64,000 bases of DNA from positions 28,259,487 to 28,323,486 of the forward strand of contig OZ035960.1 of the NCBI GenBank assembly GCA_964034945.1, read 5' to 3'. A program made the position numbers and the translations under genes. The notes under the pieces were generated by a model, which did no database searches, was not told the DNA's origin, and saw nothing but the letters and a program-made list of their open reading frames with translations. The stretch comes from Chrysopilus asiliformis. Lineage: Eukaryota; Arthropoda; Insecta; Diptera; Rhagionidae. This document shows positions 22,766 through 33,613 of this stretch, in pieces (the stretch's first letter is position 1; each line of letters starts with the position of its first letter).

Positions 22766-23222
22766 GTGACGGAACCGGAAATTTGAATGTCCTTACACAG
22801 GACACTCCAACCTGAGCATAGATTACAAAATCCTTAGTGTCAAGTGGATTTCGCATATCACTGGGCTTTACATGTGCGGGATTTACGTTCGAATTTTGAG
22901 CAAAAAAAAATTTTTTTTTAAATCGGCGAATTAAAATATAATTACACGAATTAACGCGAGTTACAAATGTGAGGTGTTGACGTGCGTGCATTTCCGTAAT
23001 AAACTTATAGTAATTTTTCTCTAAAAAATTTTATTTGATCGAGATTTTCTGTGTTTTTTTCTATTGCTGCATTCTCAATATAGTGTGAATAATTGATATA
23101 TTTTAGAACCAATTTTGTTGAATCAGTTAAAAAATTTAAATCTGAAAATTCCTGTGGTTTTCATCAAAGGACCAAAAGGTTCTGAATTACACACAAAACG
23201 ACTTTTTTTTGCATTGCTTTAG
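22766..23222 (+). other. intron 1 (proposed)
   Basis: This is a 457-bp AT-rich stretch between the donor CAG|GTGACG and the acceptor GCTTTAG, with a T-rich tract just before the acceptor. No repeats or ORFs are supported in it. Confidence 0.45.
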
Positions 23223-23550
23223 CATTTTAAAATGGAAGTGATAGAGCAAAAACACTTACCCTTAGACTATAGTATTAGTGTTAAAAACGAGCCCCATGAG
23301 GGCCACCATCATGAGCATTCCCATCATCACACCACCAATCACCAACAGCAATTGCACCACCAACAGTCGCAGTCATCGATAGCAGCGGCAGCGGCTTCAC
23401 AACAGCAGCAGCAGCAAACAGGACAAATCTTATCCCCAACAAACCACCACCACCATCAACCCCATCATCACCTGAGTACCAGTGGCGGCAGCAGTAATCA
23501 TCAGATATCCAGCGCCTTTAGGGTGGTAACACCGAAAATGAAAACCGACG
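23223..23550 (+). CDS. sens: Senseless/GFI-1 family gene, exon 2 (His/Gln-rich N-terminus)
   Basis: This exon encodes about 109 residues of low-complexity N-terminus typical of insect transcription factors: a short acidic start, then His-rich, Gln-rich and Ala-rich runs (CAG and CAC/CAT codon tracts), and a basic end (FRVVTPKMKTD). The acceptor is TTTAG at 23222. The proposed donor is ACG|GTAAAT after 23550, phase 1, which fits the phase of the next exon. If that donor is not used, the frame reads 16 more codons to a TAA at 23595-23597, giving a 121-residue product from the ATG at 23232. Base composition changes sharply from flanking AT-rich DNA, which supports coding function. Membership of the downstream gene rests on strand, order and splice phase, not on a recognised domain. 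Confidence 0.65.
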
Positions 23551-24494
23551 GTAAATTGAAAATCTACGCTTTGCGACCAAAAAGCGATATACAATAAATA
23601 GTTTTCCCGAATTTTCCCATGTCAATTAAATGTTAATAATCCTACATGATAATATCCATCGCATCACACCAGAATGTTTGCCACCCCCTGAAATAAATTG
23701 GAAAATTATTTTAAACATGAAACTAATTTAGCGTGATAGGGTTTATGCACCTGTTAATCCCAGAGGGATGAATGGTTGTTTTGTTTGCCCATGGACACAC
23801 AGCGATGACAAATTTTCCACATTTTCGCGAAAGGATTCGACCGGGCTACAATAGCATATTGGTCGGTTAGGGGAGTGATGTTTTCAACCCTATTGTTGTA
23901 CTATTGTGCCTCCAACAATTAATATTTTCGTAACAGAATTAGTTTCGTGTGAAATGACGATTCGCGAAAATTAAATTTCAAAATCAACACGCTCTTGGGA
24001 CGGATTAAATTTGATGTTTTGTATTTTGAAATTACGTACCTGAGAAAAGCGTGAGTAACGACGGAGTGGGTGAGGATGTCGATGATTTGGGTGGAAATTT
24101 TGTAGTTTGATTTTGCATAGGGGGTTTTACAAGGCGCTTTTTTGGAATCATATTTACGAGGAATATTTTTAGAGATTTTCAAAGACAATTTGAAGGTTTT
24201 GGGTGGTTAATTTAAAAAAAAAAATTTTTGGATATTTTTCAATAATATTTTTTGTACAATCAATCGTCGGACAAAAGTTTTTCTCTACTGATGATAGCAC
24301 TCACCAAGAAATGTATATAGAGCTCAAATTTTCTATTTGAAGCTTAAAACTATGGCATAAAAGTGATTTTTTTAAAAAAAGGAATTTTTTTTAAATAAGT
24401 TTTTTTTAAAGTTATTTGGGATTTTTTTTTAAACAGTTCGTCCATCGTCTCAAAAAATTGTTAACACAAAAAATGTTAAAAATACACTACTTCG

Positions 24495-24849
24495 CTTCTA
24501 TTTCATACGCAGGGCAAGTTAAGCCATGCTACTTGCAGGTCAATCAAATCCCTTAGGTTTTGATGAAAAAATAAGAAACCCGTTGCCCTGTTATTTCTAA
24601 AAATAATAGTTTTTGAATTATTTTAAAACTCTAACGAGCCTCATTTTAAAAAAAAAAACATCCAGGTTGAAAATTAATGCACAACAAATAGCACGTGCCT
24701 CAACTGAAATTTTACTTTTACAAAATGAAGCTCCGCTTTAGATTTTTTTTCAACTGAAATTTTACTTTTAAAAAATGAAGCTCCGCTTTAGATTTGTAAA
24801 ATCTATCATGTGCCTGTCCTGCAAAGCTGCCCTGCGCATGAAATAGAAG
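24495..24849. mobile_element. MITE, TCTATTTCATACGCAGGGCA family, copy 2
   Basis: The element is 355 bp with ends CTTCTATTTCATACGCAGGG and the complement with one change (CGCATGAAATAG). Interior parts match copy 1, including CTTGCAGGTCAATCAAA and GCCCTG near the ends. It holds a 50-bp tandem duplication at 24701-24800. No clear target duplication was found. Confidence 0.88.
24701..24800. repeat. 50-bp tandem duplication inside a MITE
   Basis: Two near-identical 50-bp units start with CAACTGAAATTTTACTTTTA at 24701 and 24751 and differ at only a few positions. Confidence 0.95.
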
Positions 24850-25457
24850 TAACTTTTTCTTACACCAAATTCTCCCGCAAAAAATTAAAAAAAAAAACAA
24901 TCAGATTGCATGAAAAATCCGCTGATGCTTTCTTGATGGGTATTAAGAAAAGCTTCATTTTGAGGTGGAAATCGTTAATTACTCTATAGTTAGGGTGACC
25001 ATATTTATTTTGTGATGAGTAGAGTTGACTGAAATGGAACAGCAAATTTTATTATATTTGTAAGTATATAAAACTCGCTCTTCCATTGCAATTAAAAAAA
25101 TTAAATTTGAAGTTACACCTTTATCTTTGTCGTTATAATTGCACAACTGAAAAAAAAATCTGTGCAAGAAAAAAACCTCAGACATATTGAAAACTTGTGG
25201 GTTTTTTAGAAAAAAAATGACTTGGATCAGAATTATAAATAAAATCTGATCAAATACGATCAGAAAAGACATAACAATAATACGCCACGGGCGAATTTTT
25301 TTTTAACGGAACGGAATGTAATGGTTTAAATCAAAAGCTAGTTGAAAATTAACTCCATTTTTCGTGTTTTTGTACATTTCATAATATAATGCAATAGAAA
25401 TTGTGGAAACACCAACAATGGAAAATGTGCCGTAGGTGAAGTTTTTCTTTAGATATA

Positions 25458-25714
25458 CAGGTGTCTCTTGAGTTACGCGGTTAATTGGTTCCGCGTAAGT
25501 CGAAGCCGCGTAAGTGGAGACTCAGGGTTAGTGCAAAACAATACATACCTATTATCTTTTTTATATAAAAACATACATCTATAATTACCATACTTCCTTT
25601 TTATATAAAAATTGCTCCAAAACCGTATGACGTAACTCGAGCCCTGCCGTAATTTTTTTCCACGTAACTCGAAGTTCGCGTAACTCAAGTACCGCGTAAC
25701 TCGAGGGATACCTG
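25458..25714. mobile_element. pogo-like MITE, 257 bp
   Basis: The ends CAGGTGTCTCTTGAGTTACG and CAGGTATCCCTCGAGTTACG (complement) are flanked by TA at 25456-25457 and 25715-25716. The interior carries repeated GCGTAACTCGA/TCGAAGCCGCG motifs. Confidence 0.9.
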
Positions 25715-25951
25715 TATGTGATTTAGGTGAAATTTCAGATGAGATTAGCCAAAATTTTTAATTGTCCTTTTAGCGTTATTTGAATTTCTCGACCATCTGG
25801 ATTTATAATGTTATTTATTTTGATAATTTAAAGTTTTAAAATGCGTTTAAAAAACGTTTCAAAAAATGTAGGTTCCGGGGTGCTGGTTCAACATATGAGA
25901 AGTTCTATAGTTATCACAACTTCAGACCGAATTTTGTTAGATTTTTTTTTG

Positions 25952-26183
25952 CATATCGCACCCTTGCGACAAATGTGACACAACTCAAAAAACGTGATTT
26001 TTCAGAACACAAGTTTTAAGGTTTGGGATTGCGTGATTTTGTAATAAATTGTAAGAACAAAGATAGTACAAATGGCGAGTGTGTCTTGTAGAGGGAAGAC
26101 ATTTTGTCAGAGGAGAGAACAGATCAAAATGGATCATTTTGCATCATTGAGTTGTGTCACTTTTGTCGCAAGGATGCGATATG
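25952..26183. mobile_element. inverted-repeat MITE, 232 bp
   Basis: The ends CATATCGCACCCTTGCGACA and CATATCGCATCCTTGCGACA (complement) continue to GTGACACAACTCAA, a motif close to one in the element at 18890. Confidence 0.88.
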
Positions 26184-26597
26184 TACATATAGTAGGCGAA
26201 TGAGTGAGTAGTCCGATTTAATCTTGATGTGTGAAAGAGTTATGTAAAATCATATTCTCTCAGGTGAGTTTATTAGTATCAAGAGCGGGTTTTGGCCCAC
26301 AGATTATTTCTTCTCCGAGAGAATGATGCAATTTTTCATTTTCTGGCAGCGATGTGGTTTAAAATTGCGAAAATGCGCTTTCAATAGTGTAGAACCACGG
26401 GTAACAAGATTAAAATCCCTGATCTTCAGACAGATTGAGAATAGGTGCTAAGTGACAAAAAGAGAGCATGCAGCCAGTCAGGGTGGGAGAACTGACCTAC
26501 TTGTGTGGAGTAGCGTCAGAATTGATCTAGAGGGCATCCTGACTGGTTTGATTCAACAATGGATACAAATATGCATCGAATGGCTAAAATTTTTTTG

Positions 26598-27208
26598 AGG
26601 GTATTCACAAAAGGTATTAACTTGGCTGCTATAGTTTTAAGATAATACTAATTTGTTAAGTTTTGCTCCAAACTGTGGAAGCACTTTTTCGGGCTTGATC
26701 TCAATTTTTTTCGGAAATAACTTTAGTCACTTAATATAATCACTAAATAACTTGAGGCCCTAAGCACTAAAGAATTTAATCACTAAAACACTGTTTTAAA
26801 TACTTATTGTAGAAATAAAAAAAAACATTTATTAACACGTTCGTGACATTTGCTTTTTAAACTTTTTTTACATTTGGACATCGTGTACCACATAAGGTAC
26901 ACGACGACTAAAATACCGTATGTGTATTATATGGACGTCGTGTATCACAGGTGGTACACGACAAAAAAGTTACAAAAACTACTTATTAGATACCTATTAA
27001 CTACCGCACTATTTACTCGCGCGGTTTTAAAAAACTGTACATGTACCACCAGTGGTACACGATGTCACGAGCGTGTTAAGTGTTTTGCAACATAAAACAC
27101 TTGTTAAAGATGCAAAACACTTTGCGGCGTATTTGTTTACAAAACTTTAACCATTAGTATTTTTTTTCGACGATATCAACCAAATTAATACTTTTTGTGA
27201 ATACCCCT
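26598..27208. mobile_element. TA-type MITE, AGGGTATTCACA family, 611 bp
   Basis: The ends AGGGTATTCACAAAAGGTAT and the complement of TACTTTTTGTGAATACCCCT match over about 25 bp. It contains the nested TTAA MITE at 26836-27075. Its terminal 12 bases are shared with the element at 27734-28205. Confidence 0.8.
26836..27075. mobile_element. TTAA-flanked MITE with three internal hairpins
   Basis: The element is 240 bp with ends CACGTTCGTGACAT and CACGCTCGTGACAT (complement), flanked by TTAA at 26832-26835 and 27076-27079. Three palindromes built on CGTGTACCAC/GTGGTACACG lie at about 26881-26905, 26938-26963 and 27040-27062. It sits inside the TA-type element 26598-27208. Confidence 0.9.
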
Positions 27209-27733
27209 ATTGATTATTAGAAATTGGTTTTTGGCTTTATTCTCTTGATTTTTTTACTGATCCTGTAATCAGGATATTATTTAGGTTTTGAAATCTTGAC
27301 TTTAGTCTGGTGCGATTTTAGTCTAATAGTAAAAGATGAGGGTGCAGGCCGTCGCGGACAGGGAGACCAAATGCCGACCCGTTAGTAATGGTTGAAGCGC
27401 GAAGCGATTTAGATAAATCGAATTAGGTTAGGAAAATCCATTTTCTGAGAGATAAAAATTAAACGAATTTTTATTATCTGAGCGATAATGATACAAAATT
27501 TTACGATCAAATAGGACTTCTTAAACACCAATATCGATAAACAATCATTTTTCAAAAAAATTAAAAATTCACAAATTTTCCGAAAAAAACCTTAAAAATT
27601 TTATTACAGACTTAGATTTTTACTCTAAAATTATTCGTCCCGAACAATTATAGTAGAAATCAGAAACACCCATTATTTGATGACTTCCGGTGTAAAGAAC
27701 ATCATCAAAATTTCATATAAGATCGAGTTATTA

Positions 27734-28205
27734 AGGGTATTCACAGTCCTCTTTTAAATTGCGAGTAATTTTACCGCTCGGTAATTCAGTCAAATTTAAC
27801 AGATTTTTACCGAGACGGTAACTTGGTTCATGTAAAAATGAATTACCGGATTCGGTAATTGTAGACATGCCTTGAGTCGTGTTTTCCGGCCCGGTTATTC
27901 GGTATCAAGAATCAACCGCGAGTGGCGCTAGTAATGATTTTAGTTGTCAAATTTTCTCGCTGGTTTTTTTGTTAATCTCATCGGACTGCAAATTTTTTCA
28001 ATTTTAGAAATTCAAAAGAATACATCAAACATGGATTTAAAGGTATGTGACAATCAAATTCGCAGTTCATGATTTGGTCACGTATCAAATAAAAGCGCTG
28101 TTCTCAAATCTGTGCTGTGGGATGATCACAGCAGAATATTTTCAGTCTTTTATTATTACCGAAAACACCGAATACCCAAAATTAAAAGAGGACTGTGAAT
28201 ACCCT
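27734..28205. mobile_element. TA-flanked MITE, AGGGTATTCACA family, 472 bp
   Basis: It has perfect inverted repeats of at least 20 bp beginning AGGGTATTCACAGTCCTCTT, flanked by TA at 27732-27733 and 28206-28207. The interior holds several ACCG/CGGTAA repeats. Confidence 0.9.
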
Positions 28206-28972
28206 TATTATTTCGATGGTCGTTTTGTTGATGCTTGGTTTAATCACTAAAAAGGATTTTGGTTTTGTATAATCGGCTTGCGATTAAAATTAATGACCTA
28301 ATATGCCAATATTTCCACATTATTTAGTGTTATTAACTTCAAAGTCTTGTACAGGATGGCTTATTTCTTAGATATAACTTTTTGAATACTACATTTAAAA
28401 CTGAAGAAATAAGAATATGAGTAAGAGTTTCATCCAATTATGTATGTGTTCCATTTTCATCAAAAAATCAACGTTCAATCGTTGCCATAGTACGATAAGA
28501 CCCCCACTGAATACGGGTTTTTCCTCATTCAATAGTAAATTATGATTACGCTTTTCTATCAATGTCACGTTTTATAAAAACGAGACGATTTTTGTGTGAA
28601 AAACCCGCAATAAAACATATTTTAAATTTTGTTGGACAAAAAGATATATGATTAGGTATTCAACTGGTTTTTTTTTAAATCTCAATACGCAATTAATAAT
28701 GAAACATGATTACAAAACGTTGATATCATAGTAATAATTACAATGAATTTTCCATCAAATATATTTTCCATCAGGTAAATATTTCCTATCGGAAATAAGA
28801 GTGTAATGGCCTTATTCACCATTACTTTTATATTCAAACATAACAAAAGCTATAATTGCCAATCTGGCAATTATTGAAAACGGCGAACAGTTGTAGCAAA
28901 ATTCCACTTTGAAGTAATAAGATTTTTTAAAATTTGTTCCAATCGGATTTTGATGTATGGTAGTTTTATGTA

Positions 28973-29531
28973 TTGGGTCTTTCAAAAAGGACATAACAAT
29001 TTTGTATTTAAATAAAACACAGAATAATTGAGATATCGGGCTGAAATTTATTCCAGGTGTAGTGGACATGTTACATTTAAGTATGAAATTCGATGTCGTT
29101 CATATGGCCACCGCGAGCACGTTTGCTGATTGATTCTTTGGAGCCAATTTTCCACCACTCTTCCACACATATCGGCCGGAACGTTGGCAATTTCGCGTTT
29201 GATATTGTTCCTGAGCTCTCTAACGTTGTTGGCTTGTTGGCATAAACCAACGACTTAACATAACCCCATAAAAAGAAATCCAACGGCGTTAAATCGCATG
29301 AGCGAGGTGGCCATTCGACCGGACCATTTCTCGAGATTACACGATTACCGAACTTCTCCTTCAATAGATCAATTGTTTGACCAGCTGTGTGGCATGTAAA
29401 CCTAAAAAAACCTTAAAAATAAAAAATGTAAACCTTGACTGACGTTTTAGCATTGCCAGATCATAAAAAAAGTTTTAGGGTGCGTTTTTTTAAACAATAC
29501 AAAATTGTTATGTCCTTGTTGAAATACCCTT
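28973..29531 (-). mobile_element. internally deleted mariner inserted in a family A repeat
   Basis: The element is 559 bp with inverted ends (TTGGGTCTTTCAAAAAGGAC at the left; the right reads similarly in complement), flanked by TA at 28971-28972 and 29532-29533. The sequence on both sides is one interrupted family A repeat (GGTAGTTTTATGTA | GAATCATATCCTAAA), so the insertion site is exact. Confidence 0.9.
29077..29400 (-). pseudogene. C-terminal fragment of a mariner transposase
   Basis: Read on the minus strand, the fragment begins just after the second catalytic Asp (TCHTAGQTIDLLKEKFG). It includes the block SRNGPVEWPPRSCDLTPLDF with the third Asp, then the WGYVKSLVY motif and a degenerate C-terminus with at least one frame change near 29215, ending at a stop at 29077. 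The helix-turn-helix domain and the first two catalytic residues are absent. It is related to, but different from, the two other mariners here. It cannot encode a working enzyme; with its intact ends it is best seen as a non-autonomous derivative that could have been mobilised in trans. Confidence 0.88.
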
Positions 29532-29794
29532 TAGAATCATATCCTAAATAACTTTTGTTCTTGCACTCACATTTTGCGGGAAAAATCTCATCTGTGGGTT
29601 TTTGGTGTTCGTGAATTTTGACATTAAGAAGTCTGTAAGGAAAACGCAAGGTCCTGCTAGGATAACGTGACTGTCATTTTCCAAAAAGTTTTCCGGGGAA
29701 AATCTCATCAATAGATCCGAAAGGATATCTCACAAGGATATAAATTGGAAGACTAAAAAGTAAATGTACTAAAAAGGAAAATATAATTTTTTGG

Positions 29795-29879
29795 GCGCTG
29801 TGTATCAGAAATAAATGCGAGATAAAAGCATAAAAAATAAAACAAAATTTATCTCGTTTTTATTTCTGATATACAGCGC
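29795..29879. repeat. 85-nt hairpin
   Basis: Arms of about 32 bp (GCGCTGTGTATCAGAAATAA... and its complement) surround a short AT-rich loop. It may be a tiny foldback element. Confidence 0.85.
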
Positions 29880-29937
29880 AAAAAAAAAGATTTTTTTTTA
29901 AATAAAAGCGTTTTTTCAATTTTCTTTAACAAATGTA

Positions 29938-30055
29938 CAGCCCTATTCTGGCGTTGAGACACTTAAATCACAGTTCCTAAACCCATAGAATTTATGGTTC
30001 ATGGAACCAAGTTGTGACTAGTCATCGGTAACTGGCAGTTGCCAGAATAGGGCTG
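29938..30055. mobile_element. short MITE, CAGCCCTATTCTGGC ends
   Basis: This 118-bp element has a perfect 15-bp terminal inverted repeat. The right half (TTGTGACTAGTCATCG...CAGAATAGGGCT) recurs in intron 4 at about 63498-63542. Confidence 0.85.
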
Positions 30056-33000
30056 ATGATTTAATTTTACTTAATAAAAACAGGTAAAATATAATCAAAT
30101 TTTTAGCAATAAATGGCATAAAATGAAATGAAATAAATTATTTGAATAATCAAAGTCTCTAAATTTTTGCAAATCCCATTTATAGTGTTCATTAATGAGC
30201 AATCACTTGAGTGTATCACTCGGATCACTTAGCATAAATCCTTAATAAAGGAGTCGTGATCCTGATTCCTAATTAATTAATTCACTGGAGCCCCTCGACA
30301 CAGCTTAACTATCGTCATGATATCATGACAGGATTCATGACACTTCATCTAACGGTCGGATTGTGTGCTATGAATTTTAATTAGCTCGCGCAATCCCCGC
30401 TTAACTTCGGGAATTCCCAATTTATCCCCAAAAGTCATATGGTTCACAATAATTTAAACGGATTTTACTTTCTATTTCACTGCTAAAACGGATGAAAATC
30501 TCTTATCCTTTGATAATTTTGATTTTATTCCTTCCTCAGCTCACGTAGCGAAAAAGGGATAATTATGAGTGATGCATGATAAATCGTCGAAAGGGGTTTC
30601 ATTAAATTCAAAAGACGTACCGTGTGCTTATACGAGTATTTAACTACCTGTCTGTCTATTAATAGAATGGCGCTTCTATTCAGGAAGAATTTTCACGATT
30701 TGAAAACCGAATATTTAAGAATTTAAGAAAATTCAGATTCACTAAAACAGCTGCGTATTGAATTACATTTAATCTGATTTGACTGCTTTAAGCAAAAATC
30801 AATTACGGGATAGACATTTAACAGGACACAAACATAATGTGTAATCTGTTGCACACGAAATAGAGGAAAATTGCGTATTTAATTATTTATGAGAAGATTT
30901 TTGTGTCTCTTTTGTAATCGGATTTATTTTGGCGAATCTTTCCATTTTCTGACGGAAAACAAGCCAAAAACAAAACCCTTATTTCCGCCCAAGATTGATC
31001 TGAAATCGATGCTCTCAATCAAAGGAGATTGTAACATGATTTCTTGACCAACAAAAAAGTTTTTCTTTTTGCTAAAGAAACGCTCACTTTAAGATATTCA
31101 AATTTTCACACGAGTTTATTTCAGAACTACGAACTTTTTTTTTTCGTTGTGGATTTCCATGAAAAATCATAATCGGAGGCAGCACCACAGATTTGTTTTT
31201 CCAACGGATTCAAAAACACGGAGAGTGATTTTTTCCACATCAACACCAAATTGTCGACATAACACTCGGCGATTAATTACAGTGAAAACTTCTATAAAAT
31301 ACAGCAGAAAAAAAAAATATTGTGTTTATGCATATAAAAAGAGGGGAAGAAAAAGAAAAGTTTTCGAAATCTTGACATTTTTAAAAATCAGCCAAATGTG
31401 GCACATTAATTATCCAAATAATAATCCACTCTGTCACCCGCCCGATGCAGAGAGCTATGCAAGCATCATCGTTTGCTTGGCCAAGTTTTTACTACTGGAA
31501 AGCTCTGTTTGCCAAAACATATGCTTACCACAGTCGTTCTCAAACTTTTATAATGCTGTGAAATTTAAAAAAAAATCTCAATAATAAATGTGAGTAAAAA
31601 CATCTTGGTTTTTCGAGGGTTTTGAAAACCAATTTTTTTTATGTATTTTTGTTCATGAAAAAAATGTTGCTTATTAGTGCTATCTAAATTTATAAGGTTT
31701 GCAATTCCATGCGATCGTATGGAAATTGTAGCCTAAAGTATAAAATATCGGGAAAATGAGTAGAAAAATGTCCGCAAATCAATAGTTTTCTTTGCTAGAA
31801 TTTTTTTAACTTAAAAAGACCAAATTTTTATTGTTTTAACTTTTATTACAGAAAAATCTAAATTGATAAAATAGCCCAGAGCCCGACAATTATTGAAAAA
31901 TCATAGTTATATCCTTTTAGCGGATAAAATAATACCTCTCGTACATAATTAAACCTCGTATGAAAAAAGTTTGCATTTTTAATGAAATTTACTATGCAAA
32001 GTCCCTCAAAAACTTTAGAATTAATCGGTAGATCCATTTTTTATCAAAAGTTAAATGTCCTCCAAAAATGGAGAAAATTTTGACACTTTTCCCCTTTCAA
32101 CACATGTAAAAATTTTTGGTGATTTCTCGAAAACTGTTAAATTTTTGGTCAAAAGGCTATGCCTACCTTTTAAGAAATCGAAAAGGAGAAAATTTCTAAA
32201 CTATTGCAGTTTTATCTCACAAAATATTCAGGTGATCAGGTAAAAATTACCGACATTGTGCAACTGCAAAGTCAGCCGGATTTGGAGCCTTTATGAAATA
32301 ATTTGAAACTTTTATCGCGATTTTCTCAAAACTGTGTTTTAAAACTTAGTAACCGCGATCACTTTTTTTCAACCGATTTCTTTGAAATTTTGGATAACAA
32401 TTACGTCTCACATTATCTAGTATTGGGTCGAAGTTTTTTTTTTTGAATTTATACAATAGCTTTTTTCACAGTCAAAAAATAGGCAAATTTTTACCTTAAA
32501 ATCAACACTTTACTTTCAAACTGTAATTAATTTTTCAAAATTACGATTGGCTCAGGACAGCATTTTGTAATCTGACGCATAAACTCAAGAACTACTGCAC
32601 CAACTTAGACAATATATATCTATATATAAATATATGTTATATGGACATGGTTTATATCTAGTTCAGGTGCGGAACCAGATTTTCATTTAAGGGGGGAGGG
32701 ATCACGGTCATGCCCTCTTAGAACATTAAACCAGTCGCGGTATCAGACTTTCATTCAGGGGGGTCACAGAAATTTAGAACAGTAAAATCACTTGAGACCT
32801 AAAGACAGTTCCATTTCACTAAATAATGCATTAAATCAAAAAATCCATTGTTTTATCTATTAAAAACATTTCCTATTATAAATAGAAACTACATAAATTA
32901 TAAACTACATATTCATCGGGACATTGAGCGGGATGATGAAAAAACAGGCAGATGTCAACTCCGCTTCATAAGGTGACCAGATTTTTATAGTCACAATGCG

Positions 33001-33201
33001 AACGTAGGCAATTATTTTTTAAATTCTTCGGTTTAAGAATCGATGGTGTTGATCATTATATGACAGGTAGTCAAACTTTTTTTACCATCAACCACCACGA
33101 GAATTTCTGAAATTGGTTTGAAAATATTCGAGATATCAAACAGCTCGAGTAATAAAATGCTCTGTAATAAAAAAAATTTCTTCGACTCAAGTTTTACCTT
33201 T

Positions 33202-33613
33202 GGAGCCCAATGAACGCAACGCGAATGCAACTGCAAGGCTGTGAACTGTCACGCATCGCAACATTTCAGCGGCAGAGCCCAATCGCATCTCGTAAAGTAG
33301 TACAAGTGACATAATATAAAGTGGTATAAAGTTGGCAAAATTACAAAAATGGATAATTTTGAAGCGATAATTTGCTTTGTTGGTCTTTATCTTTGTTATT
33401 TGTTGTTGTTTGCACTAAGGCTATCAATTTTTCCTCGAACAACCTTTCCCTAACCTCACTTTATGAACTGTCAACGCAGAATTCTGCGGCAAAGTTAAAA
33501 GTTTGCAAGCTTTTGCGTTGTAGGTGCGTTCACTGTGCTCACTTCAAATGATTTCTATGGAACAAACTTGTAAAGTGACAGTTTCTGCGTTCGCGTTGCG
33601 TTCATTGGGCTCC
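33202..33613. mobile_element. inverted-repeat MITE, 412 bp
   Basis: Perfect 24-bp ends start GGAGCCCAATGAACGCAACG, with further subterminal matches (AACTGTCA). No coding potential. Confidence 0.88.

Larger units (their letters stand above)
28837..29575 (-). mobile_element. family A repeat, truncated, split by a mariner
   Basis: The 3' hairpin and tail are at 28837-28880, and the body continues to 28970. After the mariner (28973-29531) a few dozen bases of the family follow before similarity ends near 29575. Confidence 0.82.

Noticed and set aside
31147..31584. 145-codon ORF on the + strand
   Set aside because: The product is Lys/Arg/Ser-rich with no recognisable domain, lies in intron 2 and follows local AT bias. 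It is treated as chance.
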